64,000 bases of DNA from Acidithiobacillus sp. YTS05 (GCF_024396695.1 NZ_CP094359.1:682001-746000), one strand, 5' to 3'. Positions 15,706 through 25,405 are shown, counted from the first letter of the stretch. Made by a program: numbers and translations. Notes: generated by a model from the sequence alone, not told the origin.

Positions 15706-17574
15706 TTACGGCTTCATTTCCGGGTGCAGGAGCAACACCGGAAGGCTGGTGTCGGCGAGGATGTCTTCACTGGTAACCATTGCCGAAACACTGGAATGAT
15801 GTTGTGGGGTTTCCCCATCCTCGCTAAGTAGCGCAATCTCCGCGCCACTGCTACGAAACGCAGCCACCAGTTCGTAAAGTTGCACGTCACGGCGTAGCAG
15901 GATCCAGTCGGTACTGGCGAGCTCCAGCAGCGGGGTATCCTCGGGCAGGTTGCGCCGCCCAAGGATTTCATGCACCCGATGGGAAGCGATGGCGGCCACC
16001 GGTTTCCCATCTCGAATCAAAAGGATGTGTGGCAGGCGCGGGTAGCGCCGCAGCAGACGATGGAGATCCTTGAGCAAGCGATGATCGTGCAGACGCAACA
16101 GCGGCGTTTCGACTAGACTGCTCGCCGAACGCATCAGGTAAAGGTTGCTGTGCCGTGCTTCCGGAATGTAGTGCCCACGCCGCAGGAGCTTCAGGGTATA
16201 GATGCTGTCCCGGGTGACCATGCGGCGAATACCGAAGGCAATGGACGCCACCAGAATCAGGGGGATGATGATGTGATAGTCATTGGTCATTTCAAAGATC
16301 ATGACCGCCCCCGTCACTGCCGCTCCGGTAGAGGACGCGACCATTCCTGCCATTCCCAGCGCCGCGCCGGTGGCAATATGCATGTGTAGACCGGGAAAGA
16401 GCGAGTTGAATAGCAAAATACAGGCGGCCCCCAGCAATGCCCCGACAAAGAGAGAAGGAGAAAATACGCCGCCGGAGCCGCCGGCAGCGAGGGTGGTGCT
16501 GAAACTCAGAATTTTCAGCAAGACCAACAGAAGCAGGAATCCAGGATTGAGCAGGACGCCATCGAGGACATCCTGAATCGTGGCGTAGCCAACGCCCTCC
16601 ACATAGTATTTGCCACTGAAGAGGAAGATTATCCAGATGGTTATGCCAACTGCCCCCATTCCGACCACGGCACGCAGGTAGGCACTCGGAAGAATGCGCT
16701 CAAAAAAGTCCTCGGTCCAATACAGCATGCGCGTAAAAAAGAGGCCAATCCCACCGACAATGATCCCCAGCAGCGCAAAGACCAGATAGTTACGGATATC
16801 CATGTGCGCAGTTTCGGCAATGATATCCGGTGGAATGATGAAAGATGGGTAGTTGCCCAGCAGCAGACGCGAGACCAGGGTCGCGGTGCCGGTGGCGATC
16901 ATGACTGGAACCAGGGTACGGGCGCTGATTTCCACCAGCATCAGCTCAACGGCAAAAAGGACGCCGCCAACCGGGGTGTTGAAGGTGGCGGCGATACCAG
17001 CGCCTGCGCCAGCGGCAATCAGGCCCAGGCGTTGCCATTCTGGCAAATACAGCCAACCTGCGAGGCTCGAGCCAAAGGCGGCGCCGATCTGGATGATGGG
17101 CCCCTCGCGCCCCACCGATCCGCCACTACCGATGGTGATGGCGGATGCCAGGGCCTTGACGATAACCACCACCGGGCGGATGACGCCCGCTTTGTAATAG
17201 ATAGCATCCATCACTTCGGGGACCCCATGTCCCTTGGCCTCCGGCGCGAAGCTACGCACCAGCCAGACGACAATCAGCCCGCCAACGACAGGTGCGAGAA
17301 TGATTCCGGCTCCCCAGGCACTCGCCTTGGCGTGTTGCAATGCATTGAACACCAAGCTTGCCTGACCATAAAAGAAGAGGTTGTGCATGAGGGCAATGAG
17401 GCGACGAAAGACCACTGCGCCGAGGCCAGCGATGACGCCGACAAAAATTGCCAACAAAAAATGAAAGAAGGGATTGCGACGTACTTTGCGCCAGCGACTG
17501 CGGAGGGCTCCGGTGTCGCTGCTACTTCCCTCCTCCATGGGAGCAGCGCTGGCCTCTGCGACAAGCTCACTCAC
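15706..17574 (-). CDS. ClC-family anion channel/antiporter with CBS domains
   Basis: This 622-aa protein carries the ClC selectivity and gating motifs GSGGSVGREGPIIQIG, with the conserved gating glutamate in GREGP, and GSGGVFSPSLFVGA further on. The roughly 170 residues after the last membrane helix look like a pair of CBS domains, which regulate transport by binding adenine nucleotides. ClC proteins exchange chloride for protons or conduct anions, relevant to membrane potential in an acidophile. It starts with GTG at 17574, overlapping the stop of the MFS gene by four bases (GTGA), with GGAGGG upstream. Confidence 0.9.
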   Translation of the reverse strand: MSELVAEASAAPMEEGSSSDTGALRSRWRKVRRNPFFHFLLAIFVGVIAGLGAVVFRRLIALMHNLFFYGQASLVFNALQHAKASAWGAGIILAPVVGGLIVVWLVRSFAPEAKGHGVPEVMDAIYYKAGVIRPVVVIVKALASAITIGSGGSVGREGPIIQIGAAFGSSLAGWLYLPEWQRLGLIAAGAGAGIAATFNTPVGGVLFAVELMLVEISARTLVPVMIATGTATLVSRLLLGNYPSFIIPPDIIAETAHMDIRNYLVFALLGIIVGGIGLFFTRMLYWTEDFFERILPSAYLRAVVGMGAVGITIWIIFLFSGKYYVEGVGYATIQDVLDGVLLNPGFLLLLVLLKILSFSTTLAAGGSGGVFSPSLFVGALLGAACILLFNSLFPGLHMHIATGAALGMAGMVASSTGAAVTGAVMIFEMTNDYHIIIPLILVASIAFGIRRMVTRDSIYTLKLLRRGHYIPEARHSNLYLMRSASSLVETPLLRLHDHRLLKDLHRLLRRYPRLPHILLIRDGKPVAAIASHRVHEILGRRNLPEDTPLLELASTDWILLRRDVQLYELVAAFRSSGAEIALLSEDGETPQHHSSVSAMVTSEDILADTSLPVLLLHPEMKP

Positions 17575-18956
17575 GCCGGCTGCCCTCCGAGAAGGGAGAG
17601 AGCCTGATCCTCGGCGAAAATTTTACTGTCGACCTTGCAGTAGATGGCGCCTTCGTCGGCGAAAACAGCCACCTCCGCAACCCCAGGTAGGGCGAGCAGT
17701 CTCTGCTCCAATCCCGTGGCGGGATTTGCTGGCAGGGTAAAGATGCGGGTCGCGAGATAACGCGGGCGCTGCATACCCAAGGCGATCAGCAACCACAGAA
17801 CAAAAATGCTGGTCACTACCCAGAAGATGACGCTGTAATTGCGGGCTTCCGGAACATAGAGCAGGCCGCCAAGGAGGCCGCCGCAAAATGCGCCGAAAAA
17901 CTCCGAGGAGGTGTAGACGCCGGTTGCCGTTCCTTTCGCGCCGGCGTGGCTGAACTTGGCAATGAGGGAAGGCAGGCTGGCCTCGAGGACATTGAAGCCG
18001 ACAAAAAAGAGGAAGAGGGCGATGGCGATCATGATCAGGCTATGGTAGGAAACGGCCATCAGGATTCCCGCAAGGATCAGCAAGGCGATGGCGAAGAGGA
18101 AGATCTCCTTCAATTTGCGCTTGGCCTCACCGACGGCGATCAGGGGCACCATAAATAGGAAAGAAAGCAGCATGACCGGTAGATACAGGGTCCATTGATG
18201 CGAGAGCGACAGCAAGGGGTGGCGCGGATCGACCAGCACCAGAGGCAAGACGACAAAGATTGCGGTCAAGCCGGTGTGCAAGGCAAAAATGCCAAAGTCG
18301 AGGCGCAGCAGATTGCGGTCCCGCAGCACGGTCCGCAGCATGGCTGGGTTCAGTTCGGCGTCCCGATGGAATTTTGCCGGGCTGCTGGGAATGACGAGAT
18401 ACAAGACAGCGATGGCAACGAGCGCCAAGATGGCGGTCAGCCAAAAAATTCCGGAAACCCCGATGAATTGTGCCAGAGGCGCTGACAGGACCAGGGAGAT
18501 GCTGAAACTGATCCCGATGGTGATGCCAATGACCGCCATCGCCTTGGTCCAGCGCTCCTCGCGTACGAGATCCGCGGTAAGGGCAATGATTGCCGCCGCC
18601 ACCGCCCCCGCTCCCTGGATGATGCGGCCAATGAGCAGGCCGTCGATGTTACTGGCCAAGGCCGCAACGACACTGCCGATGGCAAAGATCAGGAGACCGA
18701 TGGCGATGATGGGTTTGCGGCCGATGCGATCCGAGAGTTTGCCAAAAGGAATTTGCAGGACGGCCTGGGTGAGACCATAGGCACCCAGCGCAATGCCAAT
18801 CAGCGCCGGATGATTTGCCGCACCGCGCAGACCGTGGGCATACACCGAAAATACGGGTAAGACCAGAAACAAACCCAGCAAGCGAAGTCCAAAAATGCCG
18901 GCCAAAGAGAAGACTGCGCGCTTTTCGCGGCGGTCGAGAGCGGATTTTACGGACAT
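17571..18956 (-). CDS. yajR: MFS transporter with C-terminal YajR-like domain
   Basis: The 461-aa protein has twelve membrane helices and the MFS motif A in GKLSDRIGRKP (about residue 70). After the last helix lies a soluble extension (LPANPATGLEQRLLALPGV...AIYCKVDSK) that matches the ferredoxin-like C-terminal domain of E. coli YajR. Overall resemblance to YajR, including FGLRLLGLFLVLPV near the start, is strong. The substrate of YajR is not established; drug/proton antiport is the usual assumption. The start ATG at 18956 is chosen because the N-terminus then matches the family. The gene lies between two ClC genes on the same strand. Confidence 0.85.
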   Translation of the reverse strand: MSVKSALDRREKRAVFSLAGIFGLRLLGLFLVLPVFSVYAHGLRGAANHPALIGIALGAYGLTQAVLQIPFGKLSDRIGRKPIIAIGLLIFAIGSVVAALASNIDGLLIGRIIQGAGAVAAAIIALTADLVREERWTKAMAVIGITIGISFSISLVLSAPLAQFIGVSGIFWLTAILALVAIAVLYLVIPSSPAKFHRDAELNPAMLRTVLRDRNLLRLDFGIFALHTGLTAIFVVLPLVLVDPRHPLLSLSHQWTLYLPVMLLSFLFMVPLIAVGEAKRKLKEIFLFAIALLILAGILMAVSYHSLIMIAIALFLFFVGFNVLEASLPSLIAKFSHAGAKGTATGVYTSSEFFGAFCGGLLGGLLYVPEARNYSVIFWVVTSIFVLWLLIALGMQRPRYLATRIFTLPANPATGLEQRLLALPGVAEVAVFADEGAIYCKVDSKIFAEDQALSLLGGQPA

Positions 18957-19027
18957 TGCGACTCCTACGGAATGTGGGTTATGCGTATGCCAAAAATATA
19001 CCGCATCTCCCCTGGGGGCCGCAAAAA

Positions 19028-20437
19028 TCAGCCTTTTTCCTGCTTTCCCGGTCCCTCGACAACATAGTGGTTCTCCGGTACATCCAGCCCGTGCCGCCGC
19101 AAGGGCAGGGTATAGATGCTGGCGCCCAGCAGCATGCGACGAATGGCAAACGCGCTGACCGAGGTCAACATGGCTGGCAGCAGGGCTTCGTAACTGCCTG
19201 TCAGTTCGACGGCCATGACCGGTGCGCTCAATAACGCGCCGGTGCTCGCGGCTACCATGCCGGCCATGCCGCAGAGTGCGAGGAGACCGATGAGCTTGGC
19301 AGGTAAGATCTGCCAATGCAGCAGGAGTAGGCCGTACAAGGCGCCCGTGCCGGCACCGATGAAGAGCGAAGGCGAGAAGATACCACCAGATCCCCCCGAA
19401 CCAATGGTCAGACTGGTCGCCAGCAGTTTGAGCAACAGCAGGAGCAAGAGGATGCCCCAGGCACTGATCTCTCCGCGCAGAATATCGCCGATGCCCGCGT
19501 AACTGCCACCAATCAGATAGTAGTGACCGGTCATGGCAAAACAGAGCAATAGCAAAAGGCCAACCAGGAACATTCCCAGGGCATGGCGGAGATAGGGATT
19601 GCGCAGGAAGATCTCGCTGTACTGGGTGATCGCCGTCAGGGCGGCGATGAAGAGAATTGCCGCAAGCGCGTTGATGGCGCCGAGGATAACAAAGAGGGGG
19701 AGATCTGCGGCCTTGTTGACGAGGGTACTGGTCACCGCCGGGAGGAGATGAAAGTTCCCAAAGACCAGCTCGGTGATTTGGCTGGCGCCAATGGTCGCGA
19801 TCAGCGTCGAGAGAATCGTCCAGGGGCGCCAATCTGGAACGATGATTTCCATGGCCAGAAACCAGCCGCCCAGAGGGGCATTGAAGACCGCAGCGATACC
19901 GGCCCCCACGCCACAACCCAGAAGATGGATGCGGCGGTGCGCAGGCATGGTGAAGATGGCGTCCAGCCACGCGGTAATGGCGGCGCCGAACTGCATGGCA
20001 GGTCCTTCGCGTCCTGCCGAGCCGCCAGTCCCAACCGTGATGGCCGTAGCCAAAGGGCGCAATAAGGCGATGCTGCGTGCCATGCGGCCCTCGCGTGTGT
20101 AGGCCGCCTCGATCACCTGGCTGACACCAGCACCCTGGACGGCTGCCCCGTATTTCCGGGCCAGAAAAATCACCAGTAGACCACCCAGGGTGGGAACCAG
20201 GGGCAGGGCCCAGCCCCAGGGAGAGGGCGGAGTGTGCACGTGTGCCCGGTCGTGGAAATCGAAAATATTCAGGATGGCGACGTTGTGAATGACGGCAACG
20301 AGGTAGTGAAAAACGATGTTGCCCAACCCGGTCAACACGCCGATGATGGCACCTAACAGAGCGAGCAGGGGGCCTTCACCAAAAGCGCCGTGTTCGGGGT
20401 GCCAGAAATGCCATTCGCTCTTCTTTTCCTCGACCAT
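19028..20437 (-). CDS. ClC-family anion channel/antiporter, second paralogue without CBS domains
   Basis: The 469-aa protein has the ClC motifs GTGGSAGREGPAMQFG (gating Glu present) and GSGGSGGIFSPSLFIGAG. Unlike the 622-aa paralogue at 15706-17574 it ends shortly after the last membrane helix, so it lacks regulatory CBS domains. The two differ clearly in sequence and are not a recent duplication. It starts with ATG at 20437 and lies 71 bp upstream of the YajR-like gene; it is probably the first gene of a ClC-MFS-ClC operon. Chloride/proton exchange coupled to acid tolerance is a reasonable but untested role. Confidence 0.9.
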   Translation of the reverse strand: MVEEKKSEWHFWHPEHGAFGEGPLLALLGAIIGVLTGLGNIVFHYLVAVIHNVAILNIFDFHDRAHVHTPPSPWGWALPLVPTLGGLLVIFLARKYGAAVQGAGVSQVIEAAYTREGRMARSIALLRPLATAITVGTGGSAGREGPAMQFGAAITAWLDAIFTMPAHRRIHLLGCGVGAGIAAVFNAPLGGWFLAMEIIVPDWRPWTILSTLIATIGASQITELVFGNFHLLPAVTSTLVNKAADLPLFVILGAINALAAILFIAALTAITQYSEIFLRNPYLRHALGMFLVGLLLLLCFAMTGHYYLIGGSYAGIGDILRGEISAWGILLLLLLLKLLATSLTIGSGGSGGIFSPSLFIGAGTGALYGLLLLHWQILPAKLIGLLALCGMAGMVAASTGALLSAPVMAVELTGSYEALLPAMLTSVSAFAIRRMLLGASIYTLPLRRHGLDVPENHYVVEGPGKQEKG

Positions 20438-20458
20438 GGCTGCGTCAGATCGCTACCA

Positions 20459-21214
20459 TCATGGAAATCGAGGCTCTTCCAGCCACTCCCAACGCACGCC
20501 GCGCCGCTCGAGCTCCGTCGCCAGCATCTGCCAGGCGGCATGCAGCGCTGCGGCCTCGCCGCGCAGGCCGAGCTCGATTTGCGTACCCGTTGCCGCGAAG
20601 CTGGGCAGGCTGGAAAATTCTACCTGCGCGTGTGCTGCGCAAAAGCGTTCCATGAAGTCGACCCAGTCGCTTTCCTTTTGCTCCCGCAGGAGAATCCGCA
20701 ATTGCAAGGCCGAGGTACGCAGCGGGAAATCGCGCTCCAGGACCCACTGCGTCATGGGCTCTGCCATCTGCGGAAAGCCGGGGAAAAAGTAGCCCTGACG
20801 CAGCTGAAAGCCGGGGATCTGATTGACGGGGTTGGGGATGATGCTGGCGTCCTTGGGCAAGTCTGCCATGCGGATGCGAATGGGCTCGGCGCCGTCGCCA
20901 AAACGCTCGCGAATCAGGCGTGCCGCTTCGGGATGCCGCTCCACGGGCAAATCCAGCGCTGCCGCGGCAGCCGCCCGGGTCAGATCATCGGGCGTGGCGC
21001 CCAGGCCACCGAAGGAGAAAAAAGGACAATCCTGAGCGAAGGCCCAGCGATACTGCTTGATCAGATCCTCCCAGCGGTCCGCCAGCAAGAGGCTCCAGGC
21101 CAGTTCGTAACCGCGATTCAGCGCCTGCTCGCGACTCCGGGCAAAGTGGCGATCCTCCCGTTTGCCGAGCAGGATCTCCGAACCGACGATGATGATGCCT
21201 AGACGTGCTGTCAC
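20459..21214 (-). CDS. CinA-like / molybdopterin-binding domain protein
   Basis: This 251-aa protein has the MoCF_biosynth fold signature of the CinA N-terminal half: IIIVGSEILLGKREDRH near the start and FSFGGLGATPDD around residue 70. It lacks the C-terminal nicotinamide-deamidase domain of full CinA. The GTG start at 21214 overlaps the purN stop as GTGA, so it is translated as the third gene of purM-purN. Such short CinA-like proteins are often called competence/damage-inducible or molybdopterin-binding; a pyridine-nucleotide salvage (ADP-ribose pyrophosphatase) activity is known for some CinA proteins. Confidence 0.75.
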   Translation of the reverse strand: MTARLGIIIVGSEILLGKREDRHFARSREQALNRGYELAWSLLLADRWEDLIKQYRWAFAQDCPFFSFGGLGATPDDLTRAAAAAALDLPVERHPEAARLIRERFGDGAEPIRIRMADLPKDASIIPNPVNQIPGFQLRQGYFFPGFPQMAEPMTQWVLERDFPLRTSALQLRILLREQKESDWVDFMERFCAAHAQVEFSSLPSFAATGTQIELGLRGEAAALHAAWQMLATELERRGVRWEWLEEPRFP

Positions 21215-21870
21215 GCTTGCCTCTGTGGATTGATGCCGGCAAGGTCCGGACTCTGATAGGCGTGCCGCCAGCGCGTCTGTCCCCGCTCCAGGACGCAATC
21301 ACCCCGCAGGAGATGCCCCAGGGCCTGGGGGTAGAGCTGGTGCTCCAGCGCCAGCACGCGTGCGGACAGGCTTTCTGGGGTGTCATCGCTGCGCACGGGC
21401 AAGACGCCCTGGGCGATGATGGGTCCGGCGTCCAGTTCTGGCGTGACGAAGTGTACGCTTGCTCCATGCCAGCGAACTCCGGCCTGTAAGGCCTGCTGAT
21501 GGGTGTGCAAGCCCGGAAAGGCAGGCAGAAGTGAAGGATGGATATTGATCAGGCGTCCCAGATAGCGCTGCACGAAAGCATCGGTCAGTTGACGCATAAA
21601 GCCCGCCAGGACGATCCAGTCTGGATTGTGGGTGTCGATGGCTGCGGCAAGGGCGCGGTCAAAATCTGCGCGTGTGGAAAAACTCTTGTGGGCAATGACT
21701 TGCGCAGTAAGATCGACGTCGCGACACCATGCCAGCCCTGCGGCATCCGCCCGATTGCTGATGACGGCAGTGATCCGGGCTGGGAGCTGGCCACTGGCAC
21801 AGGCCTGCTGAATGGCACGCAGGTTGCTGCCGCGCCCGGAAATCAGCACTACCAGGCGTTGTTCAGTCAA
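21211..21870 (-). CDS. purN: Phosphoribosylglycinamide formyltransferase
   Basis: The 219-aa enzyme transfers the formyl group of 10-formyltetrahydrofolate to GAR in purine synthesis. The N-terminal [14 protein letters not shown], the active-site [12 protein letters not shown] (Asn-His) and the downstream Asp in [10 protein letters not shown] are all present. I chose the TTG at 21870, which overlaps the purM stop by eight bases and matches the family length; longer frames add a non-homologous stretch running through purM. It is coupled to purM upstream and to the cinA-like gene downstream. Confidence 0.92.
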   Translation of the reverse strand: MTEQRLVVLISGRGSNLRAIQQACASGQLPARITAVISNRADAAGLAWCRDVDLTAQVIAHKSFSTRADFDRALAAAIDTHNPDWIVLAGFMRQLTDAFVQRYLGRLINIHPSLLPAFPGLHTHQQALQAGVRWHGASVHFVTPELDAGPIIAQGVLPVRSDDTPESLSARVLALEHQLYPQALGHLLRGDCVLERGQTRWRHAYQSPDLAGINPQRQA

Positions 21871-22897
21871 GATAGACGACTCCGCTGGAATTTCGGGTTT
21901 CCAGGCGGCCGATGCAGTAGGCCGCGTGCCCGCTGATAGTAAGGTTCTCGATGGCCGCCTCGCGCTGTTCCCAGGGGACGCTGGCGACCATGCCAATGCC
22001 GAGATTGAAAACACGGCGCATTTCTGTGGTGTCTACCTCGCCTTGTTCCTGCAGCCAAGTGAAGATGGCGGGTTGCGGCCAGCTCTTGGGATCGATGACT
22101 GCGGCCAGTTCTTTGGGCAGGGAGCGCGGTAGATTTTCAGTCAAGCCACCGCCGGTAATATGCGCCAAAGCGTGAATCTCGACCACGCTGCGCAAGGACT
22201 GAATGGCCCGCACATAGATTTGCGTTGGACGCAGAAGCTGGTCGATGAGCGGCTCACCGCCCAGCTGCAGATGCTGGTGGGCACCTGCCCGCACCAGAAT
22301 CTTGCGGACGAGGGAGTAGCCATTGCTGTGGGGTCCGGAAGAGGCGATCCCCACCAGTGCATCGCCGGCGCGACAGCGACTGCCATCGAGAATGGCATCG
22401 CGTTCGACGATACCCACGGCAAAGCCCGCCAGATCATAGTGATCGTTGGGATACATGCCCGGCATTTCCGCAGTCTCGCCGCCTAGCAAAGCACATCCGG
22501 CCTGTCGACAACCCTCGGCAATGCCGGCAATGACCTGCTCGGCGACTTCGACATCGAGTTTGCTACACGCGTAATAGTCCAGGAACCAGAGCGGTTCGGC
22601 ACCCGAGACGAGAATGTCGTTGACACACATGGCCACCAGATCGATGCCGATGCCGTCGTGCTGCTTCGCCTCCAGGGCCAAGAGCAACTTGGTACCAACG
22701 CCGTCGGTACCGGAGACCAGAACCGGCTGCCGATAGCCAGGGGGGAGCGCGAAAAGGCCACCAAAGCCGCCCAGGCCACCCAGCACCTCGGGACGTTGGG
22801 TGGCGTTGGCGAGCGGTTTGATGCGGTCCACCAAACGGTTGCCGGCATCGATATCCACGCCAGCTTGCTGATAGGTCAGGGGGTCTTTGGGGTTCAC
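21863..22897 (-). CDS. purM: Phosphoribosylformylglycinamidine cyclo-ligase (AIR synthetase)
   Basis: This 344-aa enzyme closes the imidazole ring in purine synthesis. It shows the family start [15 protein letters not shown], the ATP-binding [14 protein letters not shown], the active-site region [18 protein letters not shown], and [13 protein letters not shown]. The GTG at 22897, with AGGAG eight bases before it, gives the normal length; an ATG 42 bases upstream is less likely. It heads the purM-purN-cinA-like operon on the reverse strand, with hda transcribed the other way beyond sodB. Confidence 0.93.
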   Translation of the reverse strand: MNPKDPLTYQQAGVDIDAGNRLVDRIKPLANATQRPEVLGGLGGFGGLFALPPGYRQPVLVSGTDGVGTKLLLALEAKQHDGIGIDLVAMCVNDILVSGAEPLWFLDYYACSKLDVEVAEQVIAGIAEGCRQAGCALLGGETAEMPGMYPNDHYDLAGFAVGIVERDAILDGSRCRAGDALVGIASSGPHSNGYSLVRKILVRAGAHQHLQLGGEPLIDQLLRPTQIYVRAIQSLRSVVEIHALAHITGGGLTENLPRSLPKELAAVIDPKSWPQPAIFTWLQEQGEVDTTEMRRVFNLGIGMVASVPWEQREAAIENLTISGHAAYCIGRLETRNSSGVVYLD

Positions 22898-22955
22898 GTC
22901 AGGCTCCTGGAGACGAATGGTAGGATGGTACGAAGCCACTGCGTTCGCGGCAAGC

Positions 22956-22985
22956 CAAAAAAAACCCGCAGCAGGCTGCGGGTTT
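22956..22985 (-). terminator. Rho-independent terminator of the superoxide dismutase gene
   Basis: On the reverse strand the sequence forms a GC-rich hairpin (arms AAACCCGCA and TGCGGGTTT) followed by a run of eight T. It lies 23 bp beyond the sodB stop codon and separates sodB from the purM promoter region. Confidence 0.9.
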
Positions 22986-23007
22986 CGTGCCGGACGATAT
23001 CTGGCGC

Positions 23008-23625
23008 TCAGAAGCGCTTGAATACCTGTCCGCTCTTGGCGGCCTGGAAGCGTGCTTCTACCAGCGCCCAGTTCATGTTTTTGTGCAGGGCAGCGAGGTA
23101 ATCGCCGCGGCCCAGGGCCTTCCAGTCAACCATGTAGGCGTGTTCGAAGACGTCGACCACCACCAGCGGGCTAAAGCCACCGATGTTGCCGTCCTCATGC
23201 AGCTGCACGAAGTGGTTGTTGATTTGCCCGGTCGTGGCGTCGTAATAGCAGATTGCCCAACCGATGCCGCGGCTCTTTGCTGCCGCCATCAGGTCGTCGT
23301 GCCAGGCTTCGGCGCTGCCGAACTGCTCCGTCACCGCTGCCTTGAAGCCTGGGGCCTGATCGATGTTGCTACCGGGCTTGAGCTGCGCGAAATAGTACTC
23401 GTGCAGCACCATGCCGTTGTATTCAAAACCAAAACGCCGGCGCCGATCCGCATAACCCAGGGAAGCACCCTTGCCCGCCGCGCGCAGCTCGTCGAGTTCC
23501 TTGCGCAGGGCATTGCTCTGCGCCACATAGCCCTTGTAAAGCCCCCAATGGTCGTTGATCTGATCATCACTGATACCCTCCAGACCGCTGGGCTTGAGTT
23601 CTTCCCGTACTGTATATTCAGACAT
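23008..23625 (-). CDS. sodB: Superoxide dismutase, iron/manganese family
   Basis: This 205-aa cytoplasmic enzyme dismutates superoxide. The four metal ligands can be placed at H26 ([11 protein letters not shown]), H75 ([13 protein letters not shown]), D158 and H162 ([11 protein letters not shown]), and Y33 is the second-sphere tyrosine. The sequence is divergent from the common SodB/SodA form: the usual HHGKHH string is replaced by DHWGLYKGY and the metal-site FEHAYMVDW replaces WEHAYYLDY. Iron versus manganese use cannot be settled. ATG 23625 follows GGAGAGCAGG. It is a single-gene unit with its own promoter and terminator. Confidence 0.85.
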   Translation of the reverse strand: MSEYTVREELKPSGLEGISDDQINDHWGLYKGYVAQSNALRKELDELRAAGKGASLGYADRRRRFGFEYNGMVLHEYYFAQLKPGSNIDQAPGFKAAVTEQFGSAEAWHDDLMAAAKSRGIGWAICYYDATTGQINNHFVQLHEDGNIGGFSPLVVVDVFEHAYMVDWKALGRGDYLAALHKNMNWALVEARFQAAKSGQVFKRF

Positions 23626-23668
23626 TCCTGCTCTCCTGTCGCTGGGTGGGAACTGCATCTATCTACAA

Positions 23669-23698
23669 ATTGTAGTCGGCGAGCCCTGTCGTCTGCAA
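23669..23698 (-). promoter_or_regulatory. Candidate sodB promoter with overlapping inverted repeat
   Basis: On the reverse strand TTGCAG (23693-23698) and TACAAT (23669-23674) form -35 and -10 elements with an 18-bp spacer, about 44 bp before the sodB ATG. The -10 box lies in a perfect inverted repeat, CTACAA-A-TTGTAG (23663-23675 on the plus strand), which could be a repressor site. Confidence 0.45.
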
Positions 23699-23805
23699 AC
23701 GACGATCGGGTCCGTTGCCCGGCTCCTTGCCCAGTCTCTTGATTCCGGCTCCCGGCGAACACTGTTACACTGGTACACAGTCAGCTGAGTGAATGCCTTG
23801 TAACG

Positions 23806-24495
23806 ATGGCGTTGTCTTCCGTACCAGGTCAGCAACTTCTGCCGTTGCAGCCGCGGCAACTTGCGGGAATGACCAACCTTCCGGGCCTGCATGAAGAAGC
23901 CCTGGCGGCAATCCGTCAGCTGCGTGAGGCGTCGACTGCGCTCTGTCTCTACGGGGATACAGGGGTAGGTAAGACGCACCTGCTGCTATGGGCCGCCTTT
24001 GCTGACGGCTCGTGGGCTCCCTACGTCGATTGTCGGGCGCTGCCAGGCGCTGGCGACGGCGTTCTCGACCTCTGTGCGGCGCCATTCCTCTGTCTGGATA
24101 ACATCGATGCCTGGGCAGGTAGCCTGGCACGTGAGGAAGAACTTTTTTGTCTCTTCAATTATCGTCTGGATAGAGGCTTACCCTGGCTGGTCAGTTGCAT
24201 TGCCCCGCGGCCGCGCTGGCTGCTTGCCGACTGGGAAAGTCGTTTGACCGCCCTTACCAGTTATTATCTGAAACGTCCGCAGGACCAGCAGCTCGACGCA
24301 TTGTTGCTGCAGATCTCCACACGTTTCGGTCCGCCTTTTGCCGAGCCTTTGCGGCGCCATCTGTTGCGCAGCGAAACGCGTAATCTCAGCACCCTGACCA
24401 GTTTGGTCGAGGCCTTTCAGGCCTGGCTCTGGCAACGTCAGGCTACGCCCAGTGTTACCCAATGGCGAATATTTCGAGAACAGGCAAATGTCTGA
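23806..24495 (+). CDS. hda: DnaA-related regulatory inactivator Hda
   Basis: The 229-aa AAA+ protein is related to the DnaA ATPase domain. Its N-terminus contains QQLLPL, fitting the beta-clamp-binding motif of Hda, followed by Walker A GDTGVGKTHLL at 50-60 and a Walker B-like FLCLDNIDAW. Hda with the sliding clamp stimulates ATP hydrolysis on DnaA and so limits re-initiation of replication. Placement next to purMN is common in beta/gammaproteobacteria. The ribosome-binding site before ATG 23806 is weak, but a later start would lose the clamp motif. Confidence 0.85.
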   Translation: MALSSVPGQQLLPLQPRQLAGMTNLPGLHEEALAAIRQLREASTALCLYGDTGVGKTHLLLWAAFADGSWAPYVDCRALPGAGDGVLDLCAAPFLCLDNIDAWAGSLAREEELFCLFNYRLDRGLPWLVSCIAPRPRWLLADWESRLTALTSYYLKRPQDQQLDALLLQISTRFGPPFAEPLRRHLLRSETRNLSTLTSLVEAFQAWLWQRQATPSVTQWRIFREQANV

Positions 24496-25405
24496 CTTGT
24501 TGGACAAGGCACCCAAGGAGAATTCCGGGCGCGGGCGTTGGTATCCGCACGCAGGCACACCTTGGTGGCGACGCATCCTATTGCGCTTTATTCGCGCGGG
24601 AATGGACTTCTGGTGGGACGACTGTGTGGATCGAGCTTCTCTGCTTGCCTACACCACTCTACTGGCTATTGTGCCTCTGCTGGCGGTCATTTTTAGCCTA
24701 TGGAATCTCATTGGATTCACTGAAGAAAAACGGCAACTCATCGATCGCTATGTATTTCAGAGTTTTGTGCCGGAAGTAGGAGAAGCGGTCATTCATTGGC
24801 TCAATGTTCTGGCGGCCCGCGGCGCGGGTTTGGGCTGGTATGGTGTGATTGGTTTGTTGATAACGGCGCTTTTGCTGCTTCACGAAATTGAACGCCATTT
24901 CAACGCTATTTGGAATGAAAAGATCACTACGCACTGGCTGCGACCCTTGCGCTACATTCTCCTGATTGTCCTTGGCCCCATTGCCAGCGCTGCGTTGGTT
25001 CTTTCTTTGGAACCCGTGCAACACTGGTTACTCCACTTCGGTGCCATGCCAGCGTTACCGGCACAATTCAGCTATGCTATTGCATTTGTCGTAGAGATGG
25101 TGATTTTTCTGGCGTTATATCGGATATTGCCGGCAGCACGAGTGACCTTCCTCGACGCATTTTTTGGTGCACTGATTGCGGCTATTCTGCTCAACGTCGC
25201 CAAATACTTGCTGGCGCAATACATCCGCTATTCGATCACCGAGACGCTCTATGGGGCACTCGGACTATTGCCCGTATTTCTACTCTGGTTGTATATGACC
25301 TGGTTGGCGGTTTTGTTTGGTGCGGAGGTAGCAGCAGCGGCGCAGCGGCGTCATCCTGCCAGCGCATATCCGACGGGCGAAGCACGAGAGAAAACTGCGA
25401 GATAG
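24488..25405 (+). CDS. YihY/BrkB-family inner-membrane protein (UPF0761)
   Basis: This 305-aa protein has about six membrane helices and the family hallmarks: DRASLLAYTTLLAIVPLLAVIFSLW early on, AIWNEKITTHWLRPLRYI in the middle, and GALGLLPVFLLWLYMTWLAVLFGAEVAAA near the C-terminus. The family was once named ribonuclease BN, which is not supported; its role is unknown. The ATG at 24488 overlaps the hda 3' end by eight bases, so the two genes are coupled. Confidence 0.85.
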   Translation: MSDLLDKAPKENSGRGRWYPHAGTPWWRRILLRFIRAGMDFWWDDCVDRASLLAYTTLLAIVPLLAVIFSLWNLIGFTEEKRQLIDRYVFQSFVPEVGEAVIHWLNVLAARGAGLGWYGVIGLLITALLLLHEIERHFNAIWNEKITTHWLRPLRYILLIVLGPIASAALVLSLEPVQHWLLHFGAMPALPAQFSYAIAFVVEMVIFLALYRILPAARVTFLDAFFGALIAAILLNVAKYLLAQYIRYSITETLYGALGLLPVFLLWLYMTWLAVLFGAEVAAAAQRRHPASAYPTGEAREKTAR

